DNA of 64,000 nt, taken from NCBI GenBank assembly GCA_949825025.1, contig OX463786.1:16873911-16937910 (forward strand), written 5' to 3'. This DNA is from Siphlonurus alternatus. Taxonomy: Eukaryota; Arthropoda; Insecta; Ephemeroptera; Siphlonuridae. Below are positions 35,815 through 46,888 of this stretch, one piece after another. Both the position numbers and the translations under genes were made by a program. Under the pieces are notes generated by a model. The model was not told the origin of the DNA, did no database searches, and saw only the letters and a program-made list of their open reading frames with translations. Position 1 is the first letter of the stretch. Each line of letters begins with the position of its first letter.

Positions 35815-36137
35815 ACAACATACATGAAAAAAATTTACTGCAGAAATGAATAGATGGTACCAAATTATGCTACTCTGAATTTTTTCATATTTTCTTGAAA
35901 CCTGGAACTATTTTTAAATAATTATTGAAAGTCCTATTATTTCAGTTGGCACCCCTGCAGCCTTAATAAAAAGGATGGAGACTGGACGCCTATTGACGCC
36001 TCCAGGGGGCGTGGCCGCACTTTCAATAATTATTTAAAAATAGTTCTGGGTCTCAAAAAAATCTGAAAGAATTCAGAGTAGCATAATTTGGTACCCTCTA
36101 TTCATTTATGCAATAAATTTTTTTCATGTATGTTGTC
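35815..36137. mobile_element. Palindromic MITE with ACAACATACATGAAAA ends
   Basis: The 120-base arms are nearly perfect (…CTGCAGAAATGAATAG…GGTACCAAATTATGCTACTC…AACTATTTTTAAATAATTATTG) around a GC-rich core CTGGACGCCTATTGACGCCT CCAGGGGGCG. Distantly related to 12949-13231. Confidence 0.8.
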
Positions 36138-36142
36138 CATTA

Positions 36143-36536
36143 TCGGATTTTGAATTTGAATTCGTAATATTACATTTCTAATATTTATGAATTTTTCTTT
36201 ATTTGTATAAATTATATACTATTTAACTTTAGTACCATACATTAAGATATCTGAAAATTTAAATTAAAATTTTGGTTAACTTTTGTTTTTGAAACTCCCT
36301 CAGTAACACCAAATATTATATATTGTATATTACATTAAATGAATTTTAATTTTAGTTACATAGAAATATATTGCTTTTCTTTACATGTCGCTCGACAGCT
36401 TAATCCTTCCTGTGCAATATTTTAATTTAAATCTTAAAGAGCATTAACTTTATATTATTTTTCATTATGTAACAATAATATTGTATTTTACGTTTTATAT
36501 TGTTTTGTTTGGAAAAAAGTTGTAACGTAAAGTAAT
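36143..36536. other. AT-rich DNA with no recognised element
   Basis: Low complexity only, with one AACTCCCT at 36293. Confidence 0.4.
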
Positions 36537-36951
36537 AAATCGGTAGTCATCTGGCAAAACCGGTCAAGTGGCGAAATTTTCGATATGCGTTTTTTTGCAT
36601 AGTGCTGTACATTCCATTGAATCCTATGATATTCTAGAAGCATTTTGTCATCTGAACAATGCAACTATTTTTTTTTTAATATTTAAGGGCAAAAATATCA
36701 AGATTTTTGAAAATATTTTTCTCATAGTTGTCTGGCAAAACTGGACAAGTGGTTGAAAAAAGTTCATCATGAATCTGGCAAAAGCGGACAAGTGGTTTAA
36801 AAAGCTGTCACATGAATCTGGCAAAACCGGATATCTGGCTCTAATCTTGTTACAAAAATAATTGAAGATTTATAATTTTTATTAATTTAAAATGATTTAC
36901 TTTTAATACTGATTATTATAGACTATAATAGATAATTATTTTTTATGAATT

Positions 36952-37508
36952 CAGGGACCGGATGCACGCGTTTTTTTCATACATCCGAGATGCGGATCCG
37001 GATGCAAATTAATTTTTTCGTGCATCCATGAATACGCATCCGGATGCAAATTTATTTTTCATGCATCTGGGAAGCGCATCCGGATGCAAATTTATTTTCC
37101 ATGCATCTGGGATGCACATCCGGATGCATTAATTTTTCCCGTGCATCTGGGATGCACGGATGCAGATGCAAGCCCATTTTTGCGCATTCGTGTGCATCTT
37201 GCATCTGCATCCGATCTTTGGTTTTTATAATAGACTTTGTTTCTTGCAATTTTAAACGACAAGTGCATGGCAAATAAATTTAAAAAAAAATGCCTTGTGT
37301 TAAAGATTTATTTTGAGGCCATTAGCAAAAAACCTGATAAAAAAATAGAAAAAAAAAGTGTTAAATGGATGCAAATTTATTTTTCGTGCATCCGTGGATG
37401 CGCATCCGGATGCATTCATTTTTTCCTGTGCATCTGGGATGCACGGATGCAGATGCAAGCCCATTTTTGCGCAACCGTGTGCATCTTGCATTCCGCATCC
37501 GATCCCTG
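36952..37508. mobile_element. hAT-like element built of GCATCCGGATGC repeats
   Basis: Ends CAGGGACCGGATGC and GCATCCGATCCCTG are inverted (hAT-type CAGGG tips). The inside holds units of 40-42 bases (starts near 36996, 37038, 37078, 37118), each with the self-complementary 12-mer GCATCCGGATGC or a variant. A degraded second block lies at 37370-37508; its final 110 bases duplicate 37117-37215. The 8-base flanks (TATGAATT and TAATTTTT) do not match well, so the boundaries are tentative. Open frames on both strands reflect the period and are not genes. Confidence 0.55.
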
Positions 37509-37571
37509 TAATTTTTATGATTTTCAAATAATAATTAATTAATTATAAAAGAAGGGTGTAGCAAATATGTA

Positions 37572-38003
37572 GGTCGAGCGTGGCGCAGTGCATTGATTCG
37601 ACTGGTTCTCGTTAGAGCACCGAAGTCAGGCTGCGTCGCGCGTGGTTAGTACTTGGATGGGTGACCGTTTTAAGTAGAAATTACGCTACTCGGTAAACTC
37701 TTCTCTCTTTCCACCCAGTGCAGTGATGCACTTGTGTGTGGTTACCCAGGCTTTGGTCATCACTTTGGTCCATTGATAAAAAGTAGAGGTGTCCGTCCAG
37801 ACTGAGGTTTTCCATGATTCCTTATTCAGTCTCACCTCAGTAAATGCTGGGATGCGTAACAAGCCATGGGCCGCCATCCTTTTCCTACTTTATCCCTACC
37901 CATTACCCCGCCGCGAGCTGTAAGCTCTTAGGGGTGTGTCCTTGTATTTAAAAAAAAAAAATGAAAAAAAAAAAAAATGAAAAAAAAAAATAATAAAATA
38001 AAG
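37572..38003 (+). mobile_element. 5S-rRNA-derived SINE, subfamily 1, near full length
   Basis: The head matches 5S rRNA across the internal pol III promoter: GGTTCTCG, AGCACCGAAGTCAGGCTGCG, GCGTGGTTAGTACTTGGATG, GGTGACCG. The body has CCAGGCTTTGGTCATCACTTTGGTCCATTGAT and GACTGAGGTTTTCCATGATT, then CACCTCAGTAAATGCTGGGATGCG. The 3' end CCCCGCCGCGAGCTGTAAGC is followed by an A-rich tail (about 37949-38000). This layout is that of the SINE3 class. The minus-strand frame 37686-37877 is a shadow. Confidence 0.85.
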
Positions 38004-38109
38004 AAGAAGCAATTTTTTAATCAAACCCCCGTATTTGGTTATATTTTACTTGTATTTATTAATTAATCTAATAACATACTACTTTGAATCCCCGAACCCT
38101 AACTTAACG

Positions 38110-38152
38110 TAAGCATTTCGCGGGCTCTTCTGGAACGGGGGCGGCCACGGCC
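38110..38152 (-). mobile_element. 3' part of a 5S-type SINE (subfamily 2), split by a MITE
   Basis: CATTTCGCGGGCTCTTCTGG AACGGGGGCGG is the complement of the 3' end of the copy at 31949-32255. The element resumes after the MITE at 38803. Confidence 0.7.
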
Positions 38153-38156
38153 TTAA

Positions 38157-38798
38157 AGTAAAGTGCTCGCCGGAAAAAAAAAGTTGAGTTAGTATTTTCT
38201 AAAAATAGTTCAAGTAGTCCTCCATATCAAACCAAAATTCAAAAAATTCTATCTCAAATAGGTTTGCCAGAAAAAAAATTCAAAATTCAGAGTGAACGCG
38301 TTGCTTAACATGGGGCCTTACCTGACAAAAACCCTCGAGTATCTCGAAAAAATACACCGTTAGATGGTATGAAAAAAATATAGTTATGTTCTATGACCCA
38401 AGCTTTAACCAAAAACCAATTAAAAAAATTCTCTCGAATCCATTTTTCCGTAAAAAAATCAAGAAAATCTATCATGTTAATTCCCATAAGATTTTTTATT
38501 ATTTTTTTACGGAAAAATGGATTTGAGAGATTCTTTTTTTAATCGGTTTTTGGTTAAAGCTTGGGTCATAGAACATTACTATATCTTTTTCATACCATCT
38601 AATGGTGTATTTTTTCGAGATATTCGAGGGTTTTTGTCAGGTAAGGCTCCATGTTAAGCAACGCGTTCACTCTGACTTTGGAATTTTTTTCTTGCAAACC
38701 TATTTGAGATTTTTTTGAATTTTGGTTTGATATGGAGGACTACTTGAACTATTTTTAGAAAATACTAACTCAACGTTTTTTCTGGCGCGCACTTTACT
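38157..38798. mobile_element. TTAA-flanked palindromic MITE (642 bp) inside the SINE
   Basis: AGTAAAGTGCTCGCC... at the left is mirrored by ...GGCGCGCACTTTACT at the right, with TTAA on both sides (38153-38156, 38799-38802). The arms are about 310 bases and meet near 38487 with almost no loop. Different termini from the GGTAGAGATAAC family but the same target. The minus-strand frame 38305-38487 is one arm. Confidence 0.85.
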
Positions 38799-38802
38799 TT
38801 AA

Positions 38803-39058
38803 TTGCAATTCTTCCCGGAATTTACCTGTGACTGAGGGAAACGTGGAAACCTCAGACAGGATGGTCGCTAGAGCTTTTGTCAATGAATCGGAAGTGCAAT
38901 GGTCCAAAGCCAGGGGAACCACATAGTGGAAAAGCGCAATGATTTACCCCTGGGTGAATAATGCATTTCTTGTTGAAAATGGTCACTCATCCAACTGCTA
39001 ACCACGCTCGGCGTTGCTTGACTTCAGTGATCTGACGAGACCTGGTCAAGCGCACTGC
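38803..39058 (-). mobile_element. 5' and central part of the split 5S-type SINE (subfamily 2)
   Basis: Minus strand: GCAGTGCGCTTGACCAGGTC, then CTCGTCAGATCACTGAAGTC and GAGCGTGGTTAGCAGTTGGA form the 5S-like head, followed by the body shared with 31949-32255. With 38110-38152 it makes one SINE of about 300 bases. Confidence 0.8.
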
Positions 39059-39761
39059 TGTTATTTTTGTGTAGATAAACTTTTTTTGAACCTACAATAC
39101 CCACTTAATGAGTATATTATTTTAATTTATAATTGAAGTGCATGTTGTACATTGGTATATAAAGAATTATATTGCGTAATAATGTTCAAAAGCGCTAGTA
39201 ATTTATTATCTTACAAAGCATAATTGTTATAAATTATAATGCTACCGTTAAGAAGCACAACAATTAAGCTTCAATTTCAAGTGATGATTATTATACGCAA
39301 TTATTATTTTGTATAATATTATTTTTTATGTATATTAAAATCCAGTTGCTCAATATAATAAAATAGTAATTTAATTGTAAACTTATTTTATAATGTTAAA
39401 TTTAAAAAATCCTGAATTTGAGTCTGGCAAAAGCGGATAACTGGTGGAAAAAAAGCTAATTGCAGTCTGGCAAAACCGGCCAAGTGGCTACAAATTCCTG
39501 AATCTGAGTCTGACAAAATCGGCTATCTGGCTAATTTTTGGACATTTTATTTTTTCCTGAATTAATTATTATATGTATTGAATTTCTAATTTCACTACAA
39601 GCTACATTCGTAATTAAGTGATACCACAAAAAAAAATCATAAAAATCAGTAAAAAACCAAATAATTTATGAATTTTTAAACGCTCAAAAAAGTGTTTTTT
39701 GGCTCTCCTGTAAAGTTTCTAAAAAGCCAGTTGACCGGTTTTGCCAGATGACTACCGAAAT

Positions 39762-40082
39762 ATTTTAAAAATAATAATTTAATGTAACTCCCTGTCAGTT
39801 CCAACCGATAGGGCTTCATTTAGTGCCTTGGTTGGACTGTATTTGTACACAAATTAATAATAAAAAACTTAAAAAAAAAAAAAACTTTAAAAAATTATAA
39901 TACAATTATTTAACAAATTTAAACAACGTTTTTTGTAAATATTGTTTAAAATATTTTAATATTTTTGTGGTGAAATTATTTTAAATAAATAATTTTAATG
40001 CTGCAATCATTGTCACAATTACTGTCCCATATCAGTATGAGAAATATTTTTATACTGTAATTTTAAGAATTCAACTACTTCG
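39762..40082. other. AT-rich DNA with no recognised element
   Basis: Low complexity with an A13 run near 39872 and one AACTCCCT at 39786. Confidence 0.4.
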
Positions 40083-40331
40083 GAAAATAAATCTTCTAAA
40101 GTACTGTATATCTACGACGAAAATACTTTACATTGAACATGCTCAGCAAGGATTGATGGTAGATAATCGAGGATTTATATTCTGAAATAACCAAAATGCT
40201 ATATAGTTGCCATCTGATTGGAACACCAATATTGATCTTGTATTTATTGGAAAGTATTTTTACTATTGGTTTTCTATTTTACCAAAAACCAATATATATT
40301 TTATGTAGAGATATAAAACTCCCTGATAGCA
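40083..40331 (+). repeat. Left arm of a foldback that surrounds the N gap
   Basis: GATGGTAGATAATCGAGGATTTATATTC and TTGTATTTATTGGAAA are found inverted at 41197-41440. Both arms are diverged and differ by small indels. Confidence 0.65.
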
Positions 40332-40413
40332 TAATACATAATACTATCTGAAAACCAAAAAAACGTATTTAATCATTTCCAGAATAAAGCATTACATTAT
40401 TGGGGACAGACAG

Positions 40414-40613
40414 NNNNNNNNNNNNNNNNNNNNNNNNNNNNNNNNNNNNNNNNNNNNNNNNNNNNNNNNNNNNNNNNNNNNNNNNNNNNNNNNNNNNNNN
40501 NNNNNNNNNNNNNNNNNNNNNNNNNNNNNNNNNNNNNNNNNNNNNNNNNNNNNNNNNNNNNNNNNNNNNNNNNNNNNNNNNNNNNNNNNNNNNNNNNNNN
40601 NNNNNNNNNNNNN
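40414..40613. other. Assembly gap, 200 N
   Basis: A run of exactly 200 N. Open frames crossing it are meaningless. Confidence 1.
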
Positions 40614-40977
40614 AATCCTCTTATGTTGTAACATGAATTTAATTGCACTGAGGTCTCGTATGAATACCACTATCATTTCAAGTGCGGCTTGTATAGATAT
40701 TTGAGCAATGTATGATAATTGTGTCAAAGGGAAATAGATAACTAAATAGAATTATGGAGGTATGTGATAAAAAAATATATTAATATAGCATGGGATTGCG
40801 CTTCAGTTTAATTTAATGTTTTTTTTATATACTTTTCATTTAGTTATAGAGATTAACCAAGGTTATTATATAACATAAACTTTATTAATTGATACAAATT
40901 ATTATAAAAAATTATTCTGCAATACCTTATTACATCTTTAAATTTAATCTAAATTATAGTCATGTATTAAACGTTCG

Positions 40978-41100
<123 letters not shown>

Positions 41101-41196
41101 GAAAACATCCCAATATTATTATTATATTATTATCCTCAATTTGATTTAATACTTTTTTTTTATCAGATCATATATGAGTTTTATTTTATTAAGTCT

Positions 41197-41440
41197 ATCT
41201 GCTTATATATCTATATGATATAAATATATTAGTTTCGGTAAAATAGTAGAAAAACCAATAATATCAATCGTAAAAACATTTTCCAATAAATACAAAATCA
41301 ATATGCAATCAGATGTAACTCGAAGGGAGTTTTGTTATTTCGTGAATATAAATCCTCGATTATCTACCATCAAACCTTACTTCGCTCAATGATCAACAGA
41401 ATTCTCGTCGCAGGCTTATTCTCAAGGCAGAAGGATTTAT
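41197..41440 (-). repeat. Right arm of the N-gap foldback
   Basis: On the minus strand it reads the same blocks as 40083-40331. Immediately followed by the tail of the SINE at 41449. Confidence 0.65.
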
Positions 41441-41445
41441 TTCAC

Positions 41446-41448
<3 letters not shown>

Positions 41449-41479
<31 letters not shown>

Positions 41480-41825
41480 GGGGTGATGAGTAGGGTTAAG
41501 ATAGGGAAAGGATGGTTGGCCACGGCCTGTTACGCGTTTCAGCATTCACTGAGGTGAGACTGTGCGAACCGTGGAAAATCTCAGTCAGGACGGACATCTC
41601 TACTTTTTATCAATATAGCCCAGAGTGATGTCCAAAGCCTGGGGAACCGCACACAAAAGTACATCACTACACTGTTGGGTGGAAAGCGAGATGAATTTAC
41701 CCCAGGGTGAAAGCAACGTAATTTTTACTTAAAACGGTCATCCATCCAAGTACTAACCACGCTTGACGTAGCCTGACTTCGTTGATCTAACGAGAACCGG
41801 TTAATGCACTGCGCCACGCTCAACC
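41449..41825 (-). mobile_element. 5S-rRNA-derived SINE, subfamily 1, full length, minus strand
   Basis: Minus strand: GGTTGAGCGTGGCGCAGTGC, CGGTTCTCGTTAGATCAACG, GCGTGGTTAGTACTTGGATG and GATGACCG are the 5S-like head. The body is as at 37572. The tail is a T29 run on the plus strand (41449-41477), that is, poly(A). Confidence 0.88.
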
Positions 41826-42095
41826 TTAACTCTAAATATGATATTCTAAGTAATTGATTCTCGTCCAATTGCCAGACGATCGAGAGAGTAGAGTTAATTG
41901 ACAATGAATTTATTAATGACAGTGAGTTACCTTATCTGAGCTGTCACCGTGTTGTCAGATACGCCAGGCATGTGGACTCAGCTTACTTCAGTACTCGCCT
42001 TTTATTGATCTTTACTGTACTTTAAAATACACTCTATGATGCATTATGTAAAATGGAATCTATATCATGTTTTTCCATAAACCATGTCATCGTCA
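41826..42095. other. Unique stretch between two SINEs
   Basis: No element recognised. A short CGATCGAGAGAG lies at 41878. Confidence 0.4.
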
Positions 42096-42411
42096 AAACG
42101 ATCCTCGAAGTCAAGCTATGGTTAGTTCCTGGAAGGGTGACCGTTTCAAGTAAAAATTACGTTGCTGCCTCTCTGGGTAAAATCAACTTGCTCCTGCAGT
42201 GATGCACTATAAACTTGTCTAGGCTTTGGACATCACTTTGGTCCATTGATAAAAAATAGAGATGTCCGTCCTGACTAAGGTTTTCCACGGTTCCCTCAGT
42301 CTCACCTCATTGAATGCTTGTGGGCGCGTAACAGGCAGTGGCCACCATCCTCTCCCTCCCTTACCCATTACCCCGCCTCGAGCTCCAAACTCATAAGGGT
42401 GTAAAAAAATG
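42096..42411 (+). mobile_element. 5S-rRNA-derived SINE, subfamily 1, 5' truncated
   Basis: Begins within the 5S-like head (CGATCCTCGAAGTCAAGCTA, GTTAGTTCCTGGAAGGGTGA CCG), then the shared body and the 3' end CCCCGCCTCGAGCTCCAAAC and a short A-run. Confidence 0.8.
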
Positions 42412-44885
42412 AAATTGTTTTACTCTGAGTAGTTCCTGATTTGCTCACAGGGGGGCGGAGCTCGACAGCGCTGGTAGAGCGCGAAGAAAATTAATGCCAT
42501 CAAACGCCACCGGTTCTAGTCGGGAGTCACATCAGCTCACACTTCAGATAATCAATGTGTCTGTATAATTATTTGTGAGCAGTAAATAGTAATGTGGAGT
42601 GCAAATATTGAATTTTTTATTAGAATATATAATTACACTTTTGGTGAAGAAAAAAAAAATCAATATTTATTTTAGTTACCAAAAATAATAAAAATTAACT
42701 AAAAAATTATTTATTAATGCTATTTTATTTTTTATTTAAATTAACTCAATATTTAAAGTAAATGAAGTGTTACAAGTGAAGCTCAAGTAAAAACCTAATA
42801 AAATCCAAAGTATTCTGTATGCATTTGTCAATGTTATCGAATATCGAAATTTGGTTGAGAAGTACTAATATGCTGCGAAGGTGTAACTCTTAATATTATA
42901 ATATTATATTATTTTGATCAAGTGCATTCATATAAATGCACTTCCATGCAAGAAAATCTTAAATGAAATAACAATGGTGAAATGCCACTTATATTTGACC
43001 GACATTCCAGTTTGCTGTTGATACAACAATTCAAACATTAATTTTGTGTGAAGTCATAATTCTAGATGTGCCATTTCAGTGGAAATTCCAACAACAAAAT
43101 ACAGACGTCGAATATCACGAGTTAGCATAATATCGTATAAAAAATGGACATTGAAAATTTAATTTGTTATATCAGCTGTTTTGTGTTTGTGAGGGAATAG
43201 AAAGTGCTGAATTTTATGACTGTTAAAATATCGTTTTTTTAATTTAATTTTATCTGGTTTACTTTCTGTGGTAAATTTCATAGCAATCTGAATTTATTTT
43301 ACTGCTTAAAAGTTGGCAATAACTCAATTAAATGCAATATTTTATATAAGAACCTCGATCCTATTGGCAATTTTTAAAGTGTTGACACCACTGCATATAA
43401 ATAGAATGAAAATAAGTGAAAAATCAACTAATTTATTGTTGAAATTGAAATTTAACTCTGTAATCTGGCTCTTTATTTCTATAATACGTATTACATTATT
43501 TTATGTTTACATTGTTTATAATTATACATGCTCAAGTTCATTTAAATATTACTATTGATTTTATTTCGGACAATAAATTGTATACCATCTGCAACAGGTC
43601 ATTTTGATCGATTCATTTCAAAAACATTTTTTATCAGTTTTATTCACCATCAAATTATTATTTAATAAAACCATACAATGAATTATTGCCAACAATCCGT
43701 TCCCTTATTTTTATTTAATAATGTAATTTATTAAAATCATAACAATGCATCAATCCTTTACAGGGTCAATAAACCATTTGATCTTCGCTTAGTGGGAAAG
43801 GTTTTAGTGGCAGTCTGTTTTATTGATTTTGGTGTCGCTTGCATTTAAATTGACTTGTTAATTAGTTGTTTTGTTTGTAAATAGAACCCCCCTTGATGTT
43901 AATAAACAATGTGATGGAATTAATTATAAGCCGGCGACAATACTGAACACTAGGGGAGAAATTGCGAACGAAATTTGCAAATTTTCAAATCATGTATAAA
44001 TGTGGCAATACTGCTGTTCGTATACAATATTACAGTATTTGAAAAATGGAAGGTTAATCATTTTAATTGGACTAAATTAATTAACATTAAATTACAACTC
44101 CCTGCTCATCATGGATGTATCTGTATCACTGTTATTTTGAATGTTGATTGAGACCATGGGGCAATTACGATTTTTGAATTATTCTAATAATTTTTAAAGT
44201 CTCTTATAAAGATGTCGTGGCAATATATAATGACAAGAAGGCAATAGATATGTACATACAAAATGCTTTTATACATATATTATCAAGGTATTAACTGCAT
44301 GCTGAAAGATGTCAGCGTTTTGGTGACATGATTATAACATTAATTAGCTATTATTGATTATCAGACATTAAAAATGTAGTTGAGATCGAATTAAATTTAA
44401 ATTTTAAAACTGGGCTCGTGTTTGTTACAGTACATAAGTATCAAATTTAATTTTTTTCTAATGAAATAAATATTAAAACTAAAAAAACTGACTTTATAAT
44501 TAATAGAATATTAAATCATTAAAAATTTAGTTTGATTTACATATTTTATTAATTAATTAAAACAAATATTTCAGTTTTTAAATTAAATTTACGTATTTTT
44601 AATTATTGATATATTTTTATAAATTGCATAATTTTAACTTATTTTTATATCAATACTTTTAAATAAAATAAAATGTATAAGTTATAATTTCATTCAAACT
44701 GAAAATAAATTCTGATCCTGAAATCGCTGTGATCAATGCAATAATATTAATAATAAAAAACTGTTATAAAAAATGTTCTATGCGTTTACCGTTCCAAGCA
44801 AGCTACCCTCTGCTGTAATATTGACTACCCCTGACAAGAAAATGTTGAAGAAATGATAATAATATGAAGAAATATATGATATGGC
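42412..44885. other. AT-rich DNA; a tRNA-like fragment at 42450-42530
   Basis: CTGGTAGAGCGCG and CCGGTTCTAGTCGGGAG resemble pol III A- and B-boxes of a degraded tRNA or SINE head. The rest is low complexity with no exon. Confidence 0.35.
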
Positions 44886-45036
44886 GTGTACACCTCTGGA
44901 CACCATGAACTTTACTCCTGCTTTGTTTGTTAGGCGTTACCACGCAGTCTATGGAGGCGAACAAAAAATTCTTTATTTGGGTGGACTGAGAGCCCTTATT
45001 AAATATTAAATCCTAGTCTAGGATGTTATCGAAAAA

Positions 45037-46737
45037 CCCTGCACATTATGACAAAAGCAAAAGATTTTCAACATCGATACAACTCACCAGCATGGTCAAA
45101 TCTGGAAACGTAGCCACGTGAAAATACTGACCTGGCGACCTGAGGTGACCTTCAAAGGTGGGGAAAAGGTGTTTTTGTAAATAATTTTTTACGGGCAGAG
45201 TTTTTAAGCAAATCAAAAACTTTTTTCACTCAAATTTACAACAATAGTATTAAGAAACTGAAATAAAATTTTAGAAATGGTAGAACCAAAATTGTGCCCA
45301 GAATTAAAAATCAAACTCAAAATTTCAAAATCTAGCGCTACTCTATGCGGATTGGTTATCAGGGAACTCAAAATTTGTAAAAATGTTTCGAATAGAAAAT
45401 GAAGGGAATATAATGAGACGTATTTTGGTGTATCATTTGTGGAATTTGGTTAAGAAGTTTTGAAAATATCCCAGATTTTCATTTTATTTCACGGCTTATA
45501 CGCGCTAATACCAGTGCAAGGCCAACTAACTCGCATCTTATATAAATGCTTGTTTCATGGTTTCATGTATTTTATACTTATAATAAGTAAATGATTAATT
45601 TAATTTACATAAATCGTTGTATTTTAGTTTTTAAGTGTCCCAAAAATTAGGGTCGTCCCTAATTTTTGGATTTTTTTTTTTTTATTTTTTACTTTAATCA
45701 TATTTTAAGATGCAATTTTAATGTGTTAAGTAACTTTTTTTAATTTATATAACCCGTTGTATTTTGGTTTTTAAGTGTCCCGAAAATTAGGGTCATCCCT
45801 AATTTTTTTTTATATATTACATAATGTGTATTTCTTAATATTATTCTATATGTACACTTTTGTGTTTAATAAAAGACTTATATACCATAATAAAAAATGT
45901 ATACCAAAATCAAATACTGCATGAACCTGCATGGGGCCTCGACCCTCTTACGTGCATCAAACCTAAAAAAATAATGTAAGAACGATTTTTGCCAGTAACG
46001 AGATAAACATCATTCGATGGGTTTATGAAGATGATTTATTATTATTTTATTGGTTAATTGTCATGCATTTTACGTTGAATATGCTAAAAGCAATGGACAC
46101 CCTGGCTTCGATAAGATATATAGTGCATTTGCATATAGCCATTTTTATATTAATATAGAAAGCACAATATGGTAGTCGGTATATTGTAAAATTATATTGG
46201 AGGAAGATGTTTCACTCCTTTATTGCAATTATTAAAATCAATTAAACTACTCTGCAGTATATATATTATTTTCGAAAAATTGTCATACTCCTTTTTATAT
46301 ACCGCAGTGTATATACATATATAGAAAAGCATCTTTTAAAAGTTAAGTACGTACATTTCATACTTGGTACGTGTGCGAGTATTAACAATTAAGATATGGA
46401 ATTCCTTTAATATACTTACATAATATATTACTTAATATTATATTTTAACTAATATAACTGTATTATAATAAAAACATCTCGGGACATCGCAAAATTTACC
46501 TAGCTGCTTATTTACTGGAGCTATAACGCTATAATATAACAGCTACCATAATCAAAGAGGTGCAAATTTGCAAATTGGGGACTATAGGAAATGCACCTAA
46601 GAAGTCTACATACCCCAAATCGTTCCATTCTATACCACACCTTAATAAGCTCGCTAACATAGTAGCGGTAAAGTTCGTACTGTTCCGAGGTGTAAATTAA
46701 ATCAAGTATTGAATTTACTTCTTTTCTTCTAATTTTA
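45037..46737 (+). repeat. Left arm of a giant inverted repeat (1.7 kb)
   Basis: From CCCTGCACATTATGACAAAA to CTTCTTTTCTTCTAATTTTA. It matches the complement of 46889-48978 over its whole length apart from scattered single-base changes and one 389-base insert in the other arm; from the blocks I compared, identity is about 98%. Each arm contains two copies of a unit with GTGTCCCAAAAATTAGGGT and TCCCTAATTTTT (about 45635 and 45776). No protein domain is recognised. The 76-codon minus frame 46521-46751 recurs in the other arm because of the symmetry. Confidence 0.9.
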
Positions 46738-46888
46738 ATGAAACCATTCAAATATTAAATTTACATCCAAACCTCGTGCTCAGTGGTTCTTGTTCTATAG
46801 CACCAAGTTGATGCAGAGTATGCAATTCATTCATCAGTATTCATGTTATTATTGCATTCAATTTCATGTATATCACGTGCGTTCTGAA
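46738..46888. repeat. Spacer of the giant inverted repeat (151 bp)
   Basis: Single-copy loop between the arms. It contains TCACGTGCG and no recognisable motif. Confidence 0.85.

Larger units (their letters stand above)
36541..39757. mobile_element. Non-autonomous DNA transposon with terminal and subterminal repeats, carrying nested insertions
   Basis: The left end CGGTAGTCATCTGGCAAAAC CGGTCAAGTGG is mirrored at the right end (…CCGGTTTTGCCAGATGACTACCG). AAAT flanks both sides (36537-36540, 39758-39761), a possible 4-base duplication. Inside each end the word TCTGGCAAAANCGG.NA..TGG repeats: about 36730, 36772 and 36814 on the left; 39422, 39463 and 39507 on the right, all on the plus strand. 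Internal insertions (a hAT-like unit, a 5S SINE, and a SINE split by a MITE) occupy about 1.9 kb, so the original element was about 1.3 kb. No transposase frame is visible and I cannot assign a superfamily. Subterminal repeats of this kind usually bind the transposase. Confidence 0.65.

Noticed and set aside
36996..37508. CRISPR-like array
   Set aside because: The units are contiguous tandem repeats with no unique spacers, and the DNA is clearly animal.
37044..37542. Cys/His-rich open frames on both strands
   Set aside because: They follow the period of the GCATCCGGATGC array; open frames on both strands are a repeat effect.
37572..37680. Functional 5S rRNA gene
   Set aside because: The 5S-like part is incomplete, diverged and fused to a SINE body with an A-rich tail, and several copies share that body.
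40392..40727. Open frames of 78-111 codons
   Set aside because: They run through 200 N and carry no information.
42450..42530. tRNA gene
   Set aside because: A- and B-box-like words are present but no cloverleaf can be drawn; more likely a degraded SINE head.
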